Of a stretch of 37,415 bases of DNA, positions 1-11,408 are shown in pieces. The notes below the pieces were generated by a model that saw nothing but the letters and a program-made list of their open reading frames with translations, had not been told where the DNA came from and did not search any database. This stretch comes from Apostichopus californicus (lineage: Eukaryota; Echinodermata; Holothuroidea; Aspidochirotida; Stichopodidae). Positions within the stretch are counted from its first letter, which is position 1; every line of letters begins with the position of its first letter. Position numbers and translations under genes: made by a program. The stretch is taken from assembly GCA_020650975.1 (NCBI GenBank), contig JAIPMN010001537.1:1-37415 (forward strand). The letters run 5' to 3'.

Positions 1-471
1 TAATATTTATATATATATACATATTGAACTACTTTCTATTATCTGATTATGTAAATTCCAATATGTACGCATCAGTCAGCACATGTTCGGAGGCTGATTG
101 CACTCTCACGCACCTCGCATAAAGATAATAAACTACTTCCCGTTATGTTTTGATTACTAATGACTCCATAGTACATCTTAATGACGCGTTTAGTCGTCCT
201 TATACTACATTAGTCACATCTTAACACAATCAACATTATGTTAAGTCTTCTAGCAGGCAACTGAGAACCAGTATTAGTGTTTTTATCAAACGGTGAAACC
301 TTATAAAAAAATATTTAGAGATGTTAAGAAGCTGCACGGCTGTAGCCCACCCCATAACTCATTTTGATCAGAAATGAGGTGTATAAAAAGGGTCATAACA
401 TTGATACAAGGGCCACAGTGTGATGTAATGGGAATTTATGTCTTATGTCGTATGCAAGACTTGTAACACCA
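1..471. other. Non-coding stretch
   Basis: AT-rich sequence without a recognised gene or repeat; it leads directly into minisatellite array 1. Confidence 0.6.
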
Positions 472-1007
472 ACATGATTACGAGTACAAGTTGAATTCCT
501 CTCGTTATGAGTAAGAGAACAATGCTCTAGGCACGAGTACTAAATCCTGCACTAGTATCAATACTAGATATCCTAATGCCCAGAGTACGGGTACAAATAC
601 ATGATTTCGAGTATCTGTAGCATTCCTCTCGTTATGAGTAAGAGAACAATGCTCTAGGCACGAGTACTAAATCATGCATTAGTATCTATACTAGATATCC
701 AAATGCCCAGAGTACGGCTACAAATACATGATTTTGAGTACCTGTATAGTATTCCTCTCGTTATGAGTACGAATACAATGCTCTAAGCACGAGTACTAAA
801 TCCTGCACTAGTATCATTTACTAGATATCCAAATGCCCAGAGTACGGCTACAAATACATGATTTCGAGTACCTGTATAGTATTCCTCTCGTTATGAGTAC
901 GAATACAATGCTCTAAGCACGAGTACTAAATCCTGCACTAGTATCATTTACTAGATATCACATTGCTCAGAGTACGGGTACAAATACATGATTTCGAGTA
1001 CCTGTAG
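472..1007. repeat. Minisatellite array 1, unit 127-130 bp, about 4.2 copies
   Basis: The landmark ATTCCTCTCGTTATGAGTA recurs at 495, 622, 751 and 881, giving periods of 127, 129 and 130 bp, with a partial copy before the first landmark. Each unit has the same order: CTCGTTATGAG, GCACGAGTACTAAATC, a short palindrome, GCCCAGAGTACGG, CAAATACATGATTT. The last two units are the most alike. The word GAGTAC occurs several times per unit. Early copies carry CTAGTAT-NN-ATACTAG (or its core), which has decayed in later copies. Confidence 0.95.
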
Positions 1008-2363
1008 TACATAAGGGCACGTACAAGTACTGATTAAATAAGATGGAATATGAGAACGAATATACGGTCTCACCAAGTTTATGATCCACAGTTGCTCATA
1101 TTTGCATTAAAACATAGTTACCCAAGTGCGTTCTAACACAGATACTAGATGTTTTCACAACATTTCAGATTTGCTAATGCACATTACAAGAAGCATTGGC
1201 ACCAGTATCATATCGCCACGGCGACCTCTCTGACGATATTTTCCAAAAATAGAGCATGACTCATTATCAACAGACGTGTATGTTATATCTGAAAATATTG
1301 ACAATAAACTTGAAAATGTTAGCACGGTGATGAGACACCAAATTCTTCCCTCGAAGAAATCCTAGGCATTGATTTCGTCGTATACCGCGTGATACGACGT
1401 CACAGATATTATACGAAGCGATACGATAGGCATATTACACAACTATTAACGCGCCAGTCGATATAGCTCTGTGTCAGCACGATATAATGTTACTGCCGCT
1501 ATGTGAACAGATAATATTACGCGATTGGAACACATCAAACTTTGTCGATTAAAGGAGACATCCAATGTAAAACATTTATTAATTAATTTTAAAATCAAGT
1601 TACCAACTTTGTGGAAATTACGTGGAAAGCCGTTTTAGCCTTAAACATGCCATTAAAATGATAACTGGCACTTTTTCAATTTAGTCGCTTTTGGTTTGAC
1701 TCTTCGAGCAGTTTTTATATTAGCACTATACCGTACATTTAAAAGTTAAAAACTCTGAATTACGTGGAACACATGTATAATCGTATCTCTTTATGAAAAC
1801 TTTCTTCTGATAACATTATGATAAAAGTATTGTCGGCCAAGGCGGACAAGTACTCCCTTTACCTCTCACTTTATGTTTGAGATTTGCACCATAGAGTTAA
1901 ATCTGAATATAATCCTAAAATAATAAGCACGTCAACCAAACGACCACGTCACTCACCATTTCTACACTAGTGTTAATGACTATTATATAGCCTACATATG
2001 AAAAGAGTGATAGGTTAGGTCGAGATGCCCTTTAACTTAACTGACGCACAATGACCGCGAAAGCGGCGACATCTGTTCCCCGGCGCAACCTTCGTCCTTC
2101 AAGTCAATAAACAATAAGGAATGTCAGATGCATAGCAGGGGGGTGTAGAGGAACAAGAGGAAACAAAAGGGAGGAAGTCTTATATTAATTAACCATGATG
2201 CTATCTTATGAAGATGGTCATTAGTGACGTCATGCAAAGCATGCTGGGAAATTTTTGAAATTTTAAGCGGGGGATAGGGTTAAGCGGTGAGAAATGATGT
2301 GAGAAATTTGATGAGTAGAGGGCGCGGTTGTTGAAGGGTGTGAGGATGATACATCAGTGTGGG

Positions 2364-2387
2364 ATTATTATTATTATTATTATTATT
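2364..2387. repeat. (ATT)n microsatellite
   Basis: About eight ATT units are present. Such a tract can be the tail of a SINE, but no tRNA-like head was recognised nearby. Confidence 0.9.
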
Positions 2388-3081
2388 TATTGCCTCGGAT
2401 TATAATTTAATAGAGATGTATGAGACGAATCTAGTGCGAGGTCACGTTAAACGATAGTCTAGTATTTATTTATGTTAACATTTTCCAATCTATGATTACA
2501 TAAGATATTAATTTGAATTCATTTTCGTAGGAAATATCAAATATTTCATACCAATGATTTCATCGTAAAGAACTAACTATATTTAGTAAGAGAATAAACA
2601 CTTATGCTTCAATCATGTCTCGTTAGGTCTTTTATGTGTTTAAAAAGCTTTCAAATTTGGAATATTTGGGGTACAAAATCTTCGTTGCCATGGATCTATC
2701 TATATTTGCACGTTTATATGATGTGTTGTTATCAGTTTTATAGGCTACAAACGGGCAAATGTGAAAACAAAACGTTGCTATGGTGACATACTGCATCTAA
2801 CCATCTGAACGAACTTTTGTGAACATTTGTTTGACAAGTAATACTGCTAATTAAAACTGAACACAAAAGCTTAAGGAAAACAATGGGCAAACTCACGTAA
2901 TTCTGTAAAGACCTCTTAACCAGAAAGAAATAACCAATTTTGGTAACCTCCATTTACATGAATATGTACATAGTGTATATACACAAATGAAAAAGAGAAC
3001 TAAAAGGACGCTATTAGAGTAGGGGTGAACAGGGAGGAACTGTACTCTACCAATGCATATTCAAACTTAGATGCAAAGGTT

Positions 3082-3115
3082 GGGGTATGAAGGGGGGGGG
3101 TGGGGCGGTGGTTGG
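3082..3115 (+). repeat. G-rich tract with quadruplex potential
   Basis: The tract holds GGGG, a run of nine G, GGGG and GG-N-GG-TT-GG within 34 nt, enough for a four-stack G-quadruplex on the plus strand. It lies in otherwise AT-rich non-coding sequence. Confidence 0.75.
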
Positions 3116-4273
3116 AAGATCAGTGATGACAACACCATGCTTTGCATATGCATCAGTGTATATCACAATTAATCATTAATTATAAACTATTTTTTTCAAA
3201 TTTATACATTTTACATATTTTCGTAGACAGTATATTTCGTTTTAATTTAGTTTGAAAATAGGTTTGATTTTTTTTTTTAAAATTTGTGGAATATTTATTA
3301 GAAATAACTAGATCAAAAACACGTGGTTCAACTTTTCAGTGATGTAGATGGGTTCAATCCTATTCTATCCAATATGATAACCGTTAACCTATGATCGTTT
3401 TCTCCCCTTTGATCTGTTTTTTGTTTTTTATGGTTAGTTAAACGAAAGCTTGACATGAACAAACGAGAGTCCCATTCTCTAACAATATAGATTATAATCA
3501 GTCAATTTTGACAGACAGGAAAAAGGCTGTTTCTTTAAAAGCGAATTATTCCGTCGTATTCTTAATGTTAGGCCCACAAGAGGTTGTCGTTTTCCTTTTC
3601 CACTTAATCTGATTTTCATTATCATCATTTTATCATCATTTAAGATTTAGAGATGGATTTTTTCCTCCTCATCTATTCCTTAAAATGAAGATTACTTTCT
3701 TCAACCGTATATTCGTCCTTGTAAACTACGAACTACATTTCCTGCCATACGTTTTGGTAAGGCTGGGATATCTTTTTGTGCAATCTTCACTATTAACAGT
3801 GAGAACTCACTCCTTAAGTATTCAGAAGGGTGCAATTTTCGAGTCAATTTTCTTTCTCTTATCCAAAACTGATTTCGGGGATCTTTTTGAACCCTGAAGG
3901 TTAATACTACCTTGTCACTCTCACATGTAGACAAATTTGTCAACAACAAAACTGTTTTCAGAAAGATTTAGAAAAAAAAACATGCAAAAAACGACGTCCT
4001 GAGTGGGGTTATCATATTGTGGACACTTACAAGATTGTCAATATTATAGAATAAAGAGCGTGACCAGAAGTAGTGATTTATAGGGACAGATTAGAGGAGA
4101 GAGAAATATGGAACAATTAAAAAATGAAAGAATAAAGAAAGCAGAGGTGAAGAGAAAGGGTATAAGGTTTGAAACAGCAACGTTGTTCATACAAAAGAAG
4201 AATAGATGGACGCATATAGATATGCGGTAAGAGATATGTAAAGAAAGCCTTTGCAGATATGATATAATTTGAA

Positions 4274-4545
4274 AAATCTCAGTTCGAAAAAAGCCGAGAA
4301 TTCACTTTTTGAGAGTGTCAACACAGATGAAATTTTCATGGAGCAAATTTTCATTCTTTTCAGTGGGCTAAATCTTGCAAAGTTAGTACTCACGTGGAGT
4401 GCAAATACTATACAGTGGTTTTACGCTAAATTTGGGCACGCCCTTAAGTTTTGGTAACAGACAAGCTCACAGCTATAAAAGAGGCAGCATTGTGGACACT
4501 CTCAAAAAGTGAGTTCTCACCCTTTTTTAGCTAAATTGAGAGAGC
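4274..4545. mobile_element. Putative MITE-like fold-back element
   Basis: The 18-mer TCACTTTTTGAGAGTGTC (4303-4320) recurs exactly in inverse orientation at about 4494-4511. The match extends outward to about 27 bp with two mismatches (GAGAA.TCAC...) and more weakly through an A-rich segment to a CTCA near each end. The interior of about 170 bp has no coding potential that I trust. The size and long inverted ends fit a non-autonomous DNA transposon. The outer limits and target duplication are uncertain. Confidence 0.6.
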
Positions 4546-5621
4546 AGAAATAGCTTGAAAAACTTGATCAAATGAAATAAGATTGTAATAATGAGGGTAA
4601 TAATGTAACAAATGAATGATTTAGATACGAACTTTTCGTCACAGGCATAGGACAGATGACGTCAGACACTCATATACATTGCTCTTACGTTACGTATTGA
4701 ACGTTAGTCTTCACCTTACCTTATCACCCATCTTTGGATAGATATGTAGAATTTGCAACCTTTTTATCAATGTTTAGATAAATATGCAGAATTATAAGCT
4801 GGATAGGTAAACACACCCAATACGGGTAATTTAATTGTACCAAACCTGTATCAATGACATACAAATTTTCACAAAACATCGTACCAATCTTTGGAGGCTT
4901 TAAACGGATAGCAACGAAGTCGTAGGCTTGAAGCGTAATGTAATGTAGAACAAGTGAAACATACATTGGTCCAATTCCCATCTTGATATAGCTTGTTCCC
5001 TTGTTGGTGTTAAAATTGATTTTAAGAGAACCGAAAATTAATTTTGATGAGTTGTCATAGATAAACCAAACAAAAAGCCGTCTTTGTTTTTCTCAACCAA
5101 TTTAAGACAACTCCACAGTCAGCGAAATCCGTTGAATTTTGATGACGTCATTTGATCATACCTAAAATTATTATAATCATGTCGACCTTAAAGCAAATCA
5201 ATATCAGTTGTTGATGCACGTGCGAGTATAACATCACATATTATTGCGCAATGCACTCATCCAAGTAAAGCGAAATAAACTGCAGATCTCAACAAAATGA
5301 AACAGTTACGTAGCTTGGATCAATTGGATCAATGCGGTTCGTTCCACGTGCTCTCCATTGCATAACTCAAGATTCCGTTATAACCTAATAGGCAAGGACT
5401 GCTTTAAGGTTAGGTCTTGTGAGAACCTAAGAAACACTAACAAAGGGATCACTGAATACACAACAGTAATATACCAGTGTTAGCCAGCTAAAATTCGGAT
5501 AAGATAGTTCACTGAACACATCTGACAAAGCTCTAGTTTGCTTTTGATCTCTAGGGAAATTCAAACTAAAGTAAAGGTTCAAACTAAAATTGACTACAAC
5601 GGCAAGAACGAGATAATAATC

Positions 5622-5644
5622 ATAATAATAATAATAATAATAAT
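5622..5644. repeat. (ATA)n microsatellite
   Basis: About seven ATA/AAT units follow an interrupted copy of the same motif (5611-5620). A minus-strand open frame crossing it (5427-5915) encodes a poly-Tyr run from this repeat, and I do not accept it as a gene. Confidence 0.9.
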
Positions 5645-6060
5645 TGTACGGTTGAATAGTAATCGTAGGAATAACATTTAGAGAAGGGGAACAAACTCCC
5701 ATAGCAATAAAAAATGAGAAATGTAAAAGATTTATAAGGGAATATTGAGAAACTACAACTACCAAGGTGAACTCATTGCAAAAAAAGTATAGATACTGTA
5801 CCGTAGCACCAATAACAATAGTAAATGAAAGCTCAATATTTTGGCAAACATTTCGGCAAAAGCACATGCATGATTTTACTCTTACTTTTATCTTTCTATA
5901 TGTTTCTATTCCCATAACGAAATATCCAATTATACCTTATACGGCAATATTAAATCAACGAAATAAATAAGCATGTACATTCTTTGCGATATCACATGCC
6001 ATTTCAAAGAATACGCTTTACCTTGGAACGCCGAAAGGTTCAGAAACGTTTAACCATTTA

Positions 6061-6101
6061 GTTGGGTTACTAGGTAACTATGTGAACACACTAAACCCAA
6101 C
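6061..6101. repeat. Nested inverted repeat
   Basis: The outer arms GTTGGGTT (6061-6068) and AACCCAAC (6094-6101) enclose an inner hairpin GTTAC-TAG-GTAAC (6066-6078). The structure is short, overlaps itself at the left arm and may be chance. Confidence 0.45.
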
Positions 6102-7575
6102 AGGTATGTCACACCTTTTTATTGAATAAGTTCACTTTTACTGGGTAAAATCGAAGTATTGTTTCACGTCAACATAGTTATACTTAGACAGCAACCTAAA
6201 GTAGTACCATTTTTCTATATGTGTTTTTCCTTTTAGTGTCCCCCCCCCACAACTCATGACATGGTATCTTCCAATGTAGTATGACGTCATATATCAAGCC
6301 GCTAACATTAGTCGAAGAGGGTATTACATATTTAGATTCGATATAGTGTTGCTGCATACATGCACTAAGTAGCAAATACAGCCTATACTGCACTGTTAAT
6401 TACAACTACTGTTAAGACGGTAACTATGGCTATCCTATCGTACATCCTATCCTAACCAGATTGCTGGAATAAGACCCCTGAACACGTCATATTGACTCAA
6501 ATTCAGTCGCTTTTACAAACATTCAGCTGCTAGCAAATGTTATATGTACTAACTGTGAGCCTAAACTCCACCGAGCATTCACCATCCGACTCAACAGCTG
6601 TGTAATCCATCTTCTAACATAAGTATTGTTGAGATTGTTATAAGTAAACTTGACATACCACTTAACACTGAACTTATTTATATACGTGTGTCAATGACAC
6701 GGTCTGGAATTGGCGAAATATTTCAAACGGACGTCAGTTCCACTTGGCCTAACAATGTTCCATTCTTCATTACCGTTGTGAATCACGATTCGGCAGGATA
6801 TGATTTACATCGTATTAATTTATAAGGTTTCCTCTCATAATGAGGTGGAAACGATGTTAAAACAACGATCGGATTGTTTAAAAGACTTGCATGCATTAAG
6901 GCGTTGGCAGTGAGTCAACTAATGGATTGTATTAAGTACTGGATGAGATCAACGTATGGGGAAGAACTCATATTAAATTACACTTCACAAAGGATCTTGT
7001 ATCCTTTGCCCAAAAGTGAGATTGGATTTTAATCAACAAAATTCTTAAGACGATTAATTAAGTCTCAAGATGAACAACTTCATTTGACTACGTAAATAAA
7101 CATACGACGTATCTTGACATTTTAAGAAGGAAACGGCTGATATAAAATTTCTGCAAATCCAATCACAACAAATCAAATTTTTCAAAGGCACTATGCGTTT
7201 TACGCGCGAAATTTATAGAACAAATTAAGAAAGTAAGAAATAGGATGCTAGCTATGGGAGTTCAAGGCGAGTTTATCAACTGCAATTGCTGTGTGCGATT
7301 AAAACTTTGTGAATGATTGCCCATCGATTTGAAAGACAAGACATGGAAGAAAAGAAAAGAAGAAAATAGATACACCTGCACAGTTTAGATTCATTACTCT
7401 CTATAGGTTAACCTGCACTATGGATAACCTTTTCCACTTCCGATAACCATCACCTCACACACGTTTATAACGAAAGTAATCCATATTTGGCTTTTCACGT
7501 AGCTGTAGGACGTTTTGAATGCACTGAACGGATGAAGGCGTTTACTTTTAAGTCTTTTACTTTGGTAAAAACTTT

Positions 7576-7645
7576 CTAAATTGATGTCACAATAAATACT
7601 GGTGACTTAATTAAGTCACCAGTAATTATGGTGACATCAATTTAG
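7576..7645. repeat. 70-bp near-perfect palindrome
   Basis: Two 35-nt arms meet at the centre TTAA/TTAA (7610/7611) with no spacer. Reading the right arm back, it matches the left at 33 of 35 positions. The arms contain GATGTCAC and CTGGTGACTTAA. No target-site duplication was seen at the edges. It may be a minimal fold-back element, and it lies about 190 bp from minisatellite array 2. Confidence 0.93.
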
Positions 7646-7832
7646 TATTAATACTTGATTTATGAATATTCATAATGCCTGACTGACTGATCATTAACTT
7701 CTTCTAAGTCAAAACAAACGATATAATATAAGTTCAAATCTTGTTATTTCTGACTGTTCGCTACTTTGCTTGCGACAACTCACTTATACTTATAGACCAT
7801 GAACTAATGGAGTATTCTTATACCCGGCTTCT

Positions 7833-8595
7833 ACCTAATTAGTGTGTTGATAATTCTTACTCTGCTAGCAGTATGGTGATTATTCAAATCGTATACAAGC
7901 AGTATGTAAGTAATTCATATCCTTTATATGGCTGTAACTTATCTATAAGCACTATTCTCATACTACCTAATTAGTATGTTGATAATTCTTACTCTGCTAG
8001 CAGTATGGTGATAATTCAAATCCTACAAACAGTATGGAAGTAATTCATATCCTGTATATATGTGGCTGTATCTTCTCTTTAAGCAGACTATTCTCATACT
8101 ACCTAAATAGTATGTTCATAATTCTTACTCTACTAGCAGTATGGTGGTAATTCAAATCCTATAAGCAGTATGGAAGTAATTCATATCCTGTATATGGCTG
8201 TAACTTCTCTTTAAGCAGACTATTATCTTGCTAACTAATTAGTATGTTGATAATTCTTACTCTGCTAGCAGTATGGTGATAATTCAAATCATACGGGCAG
8301 TATGGAAGTAATTCATATCCTGTATATGGCTGCAACTTCTCTATAAGCATACTATTCTCATACTACCTAAATAGTATGTGCATTATTCTTACTCTGCTAG
8401 CAGTATGGTGATAATTCAAATCCTACGGGCAGTATGGAAGTAATTCATATCCTTTATATGGCTGTAACTTATCTATAAGCACTATTCTCATACTACTTAA
8501 TTAGTATGTTGATAATTTTTACTCTGCTAGCAGTATGGTGATAATTCAAACCCTACAAGCAGTATGGAAGTAATTCATATCCCGTATATGGCTAA
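7833..8595. repeat. Minisatellite array 2, unit 130-136 bp, six copies
   Basis: The landmark TCTGCTAGCAGTATGG (one copy has TCTACTAG) recurs at 7861, 7993, 8129, 8261, 8393 and 8523, giving periods of 132, 136, 132, 132 and 130 bp. Each unit contains the palindrome CTGCTAGCAG (altered in one copy), GTAATTCATATCC, TATATGGCTG and, in four of the five inter-landmark segments, CATACTA-N6-TAGTATG. The array ends about 150 nt beyond the candidate 50-nt MTCL exon. Confidence 0.95.
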
Positions 8596-8746
8596 TGGAT
8601 GTTGGTTCTCCTATAGCAAAGCATGAAGTCCTCTGTATATCCAAATGTTAGATCACCGTGCACCTTGAAAGAAACAGCTAATTGAACCCTTTTTATCATC
8701 GTTAAAGGCAGAGGGACCAAATACTCCACTAATCATGATAACTTAC

Positions 8747-8796
8747 GTTGTCGCAAAAACGGCTGAGAACTTCAACAAACTCAAAAAGAAGAGAAC
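8747..8796 (-). CDS. Candidate 50-nt downstream exon of the MTCL-like gene
   Basis: On the minus strand a 50-nt segment lies between the acceptor GGCTATCACAG and the strong donor GTAAGTTATC. Only the frame that begins with two leftover nucleotides gives an acidic, non-membrane peptide (SLLFEFVEVLSRFCDN). The preceding exon at 9019 ends with one leftover nucleotide, so the junction forms a GGT glycine codon and stays open. In vertebrate relatives the matching place holds a Tyr/Glu-rich, LLS..R(Y)D-containing helix, and the fit is only suggestive. The exon sits just outside the second tandem repeat array, about 150 nt from its end. It ends in phase 0; no following exon was identified at lower coordinates. 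A chance pairing of splice-like sites is a real alternative, because GTAAGT occurs often by chance in a window of this size. Confidence 0.4.
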
Positions 8797-9018
8797 CTGT
8801 GATAGCCAATGTCAAGTATGTTACATTATTTTTACATACCAGGTTGTGGGGAAGAATGCCAGATACCAATTTGAAATTTGAAAATATCTGAAATTTATCC
8901 GAAATTTACAGATTCATGTTTCTTTTTCGATGATGATTTCTGCATTATATTATGGTTACAGATGGGCCCATGGATGGAACTTAATATTGAGAAGGAAAAC
9001 GGAAATATCATGACAAAC

Positions 9019-9624
9019 CTAGCTCCTCTTCCAATTGGATGATCTTATCTTGCAGCGCCCCCAATCTTTCACCACCGGAAGTAAGGTTTTCACTTCCCTT
9101 CTGATCCACTTCCTCTTGCAACCTCTCGTTCGCCATCTCCAGAGATATCAGTTTTCTCCTCATAGTGTCGGCTTCGTTATGCATCAACGCCAATTGTCCT
9201 CGGATCTTACTCTCGACGCTCTTAGGGCGCCCTGCCGGTTTGGAGGGCGTATCACGTGGCATGCACGCCACCTCGTTCAGCCTTTTCAAAGTCTGAATTT
9301 CTAGTTCGTAACACCTATTTCTAAATTCAGTCTCAACTAGTCTCCGCTTTAAGGAATCGATAATATTTTCAAAATCTATAGATGAAAGCCGAGTGACACC
9401 GCTATCATTAACGGTTCTGGAAATTTTGCTGACAGAGCTTTTAATAAAGCTTTCCGCTTCTTCAAAAGCGATTATTTTCATTCGTAAAGTTCCGTTTTCT
9501 TGTTCCAATGATGCAATCTGTTGCCGTAAAGTACTATTATCCTTGTCCATTGTACCGTCGGGGTCCGCACTGGAAATGCTGGATTCTTCACCGATTGGCG
9601 TTTGCCTAGTTGGGAGGTTTGCTG
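9019..9624 (-). CDS. MTCL: MTCL/SOGA-like coiled-coil protein, internal (or last) exon with second coiled-coil block
   Basis: The exon follows a long poly-T tract and AAACAG acceptor. It starts with two nucleotides (CA) that complete a GCA alanine codon with the single G left by the previous exon, so the phases match exactly. It encodes 201 full codons: a linker (TRQTPIGEESSISSADPDG), a coiled coil (STLRQQIASLEQENGTLRMK), a second helix (LKRRLVETEFRNRCYELEIQ), a Pro/Arg-rich break (PRDTPSKPAGRPK), then IRGQLALMHNEADTMRRKLI and ALQDKIIQLEEELG. The last two resemble the second SOGA repeat (LRQHLQLVE..ELLRR and ALQEELK..). The frame stays open to TGA at 9010-9008, giving ELGLS as a possible C-terminus. 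Vertebrate relatives continue well past this point, so I prefer the donor AG/GTTTGT at 9019/9018. Without transcript data both endings remain open. Confidence 0.87.
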
Positions 9625-11408
9625 CTGTTTAAAAAAAAAAAACGAAAAGTATAAAATTCACACATTTAAAAGAGTTTGCGAAGTGAAGCAAAAATTCTTC
9701 CAAAATACAATACTGCTAGATTTCTGACACAATGTTATGGTCACAGCAATATAAAGAATATGACACGATAACCACTCGATTGCCCCAATCAGGAATGTTT
9801 TCATACAGCCGACATGTTCAGGGAGAAAACTTGACTTATGCATGCAGTACCCTTTCCTACGGACGTTATGTCATTTAATATATTTATTCGTCTAGTTCGT
9901 CTACCCTTCGGGGTCCACACTTCAAATATCACAAGAGAGCACGGTTCTGAGGGGAATACCATATTTACAATATATTCACCATATAAGCATGTTGTGCAAC
10001 GTGGCTGGCAGTTTGATGAAAGCCATGTCAAAAGATTCTATCGCATCTTTCGAAATTCTTTTCCTACAGTACTCCAACCCCAGCATCCACCCCTCCCTGT
10101 CCAACTAAAATCGATGACTTAAGACTTCTCAGTGAAAACAACTGACAACTGACAAACCAAGTTTTAGAACAACTGAATGTTTGATTTCATGTTATTAATT
10201 AATTGGGCTTTCATCGTCGTGTTTAATAACACCGCCACAGATTTCAAAATCATAAATATATCATGTTTATTCGACAATAATGAAAAAAATCAAAATAACA
10301 ACAAAGATTCCAACCTGCGGAAACAAGATTCTATATCTACTATAGTAACAGCCTGAATATTCATTGGCATGAGACTTTCGCTAAATGCGGCAAATTTGAC
10401 ATTGTTAGTTAGATGTGCAGCTCATTGATATTAGTATTCCTCGAGCATCAGTCCAATGTCATTTAAAGAAGTACGCATGTATACAAATCGCGAGTCGTAC
10501 TCGTTGCCATGGCGATTACCTTGAAATTGCGATAAACATAGGATAACCCAGTTTAGATTCTACCAGCATAGTGGACGCAGTTAACGATGCGTCGCGGTAC
10601 TTTATATAGAGTTCAAACGTACACATACAACAATATATTACTTGATTCACACATTCTAAAGTATATCGTGGAAGGAAATTGGCTGAAAAAACGATGTGAA
10701 TGAAGAAGTAGTCCTTCAATAATGTTTGCAAAAAGGTGTTGAGAAATTCAGAATTTTCTTGAAACTAGCCAGGCGATTCTCATGGGCTTTATCATTTAAA
10801 ACTGGTAAAGGTGAGTAACCGTTTACACGGTTAAAACTGATGTATGTTATTATTTCTTAACATGTGATACATTTATGACCAGTTGCTACTGAGGAGGAAT
10901 GAGCACACACAAGAAAATTAAACACAGAATCCTATGCATAATGATTGACTGGACTAACCCAGACTACTCTAAAAGCTTTCGCCAATAATTTCGTCCACAT
11001 TTTAACAGAAAGTTGGATGACTCCTAACTGCAGAAGGCTTATAATCTGCAATTTGAACCACCTTTACAAAGTATACTTACTATTCAAACATAGGGGCAGT
11101 TGTTTAGACTCCTAACCAGTCATTAGTTGAAACAGCCATTGAGCAAATTTTTTCCACGGTAGCATCTTTTGACAGGTCTCACATGAGTTTCGGTGTCATA
11201 ACACCCTTCAGTTTATACTGATTAACGGTTGTCTCTTATTCACAGTACAAACTGATCACGCCATGTATAAACATTGGGTGAACTCTAACAGTAATATTTT
11301 CTGATCTGGGCTGCCATAGGCTTTGACATATGCAGTTTGATACTTTCCTAAATGAGTGGACTAATTGGACCAATAAAAGACTAAAATATTTCATAAAGCT
11401 CGACTCAC
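9625..11408 (-). other. Intron between the two main MTCL-like exons
   Basis: This 1784-nt intron runs from donor GTGAGT (11408) to acceptor AAACAG (9625) and interrupts a codon after its first base. The acceptor is preceded by a run of about 12 T on the minus strand. Open frames of up to 94 codons on the plus strand inside it (for example 9838-10122) have no recognisable product, and I treat them as chance. Confidence 0.8.

Larger units (their letters stand above)
1008..4273. other. Non-coding stretch downstream of the MTCL-like gene
   Basis: No recognisable exon was found. A CpG-containing patch at 2040-2110 has a short open minus frame (KDEGCAGEQMSPLSRSLCVS then stop), but no acceptor or homology supports it. 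A plus frame of about 45 codons at 1330-1465 is also unsupported. The stretch contains the (ATT)n and G-rich tracts listed separately, and a TGACGTCA at 2225-2232. Confidence 0.5.
4546..7575. other. Non-coding stretch
   Basis: No gene was recognised. It holds an (ATA)n microsatellite, a C9 run, the nested inverted repeat at 6061 and three TGACGTCA sites (4657, 5143, 6282). Confidence 0.5.

Noticed and set aside
472-1007. CRISPR array
   Set aside because: The repeats are contiguous ~128-bp units with no unique spacers, and the host is clearly an animal.
4269-4457. 62-codon plus frame
   Set aside because: It lies mostly inside the MITE-like element and one of its inverted ends.
5427-5915. 162-codon minus-strand open frame
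   Set aside because: It owes its length partly to an (ATA)n microsatellite that translates to poly-Tyr. Composition is otherwise that of random AT-rich DNA, and there is no recognisable domain.
9035-9304. Plus-strand frames opposite the MTCL-like exons (also 9393-9632 and 11330-11539)
   Set aside because: They are antisense shadows of the strongly supported minus-strand coding exons.
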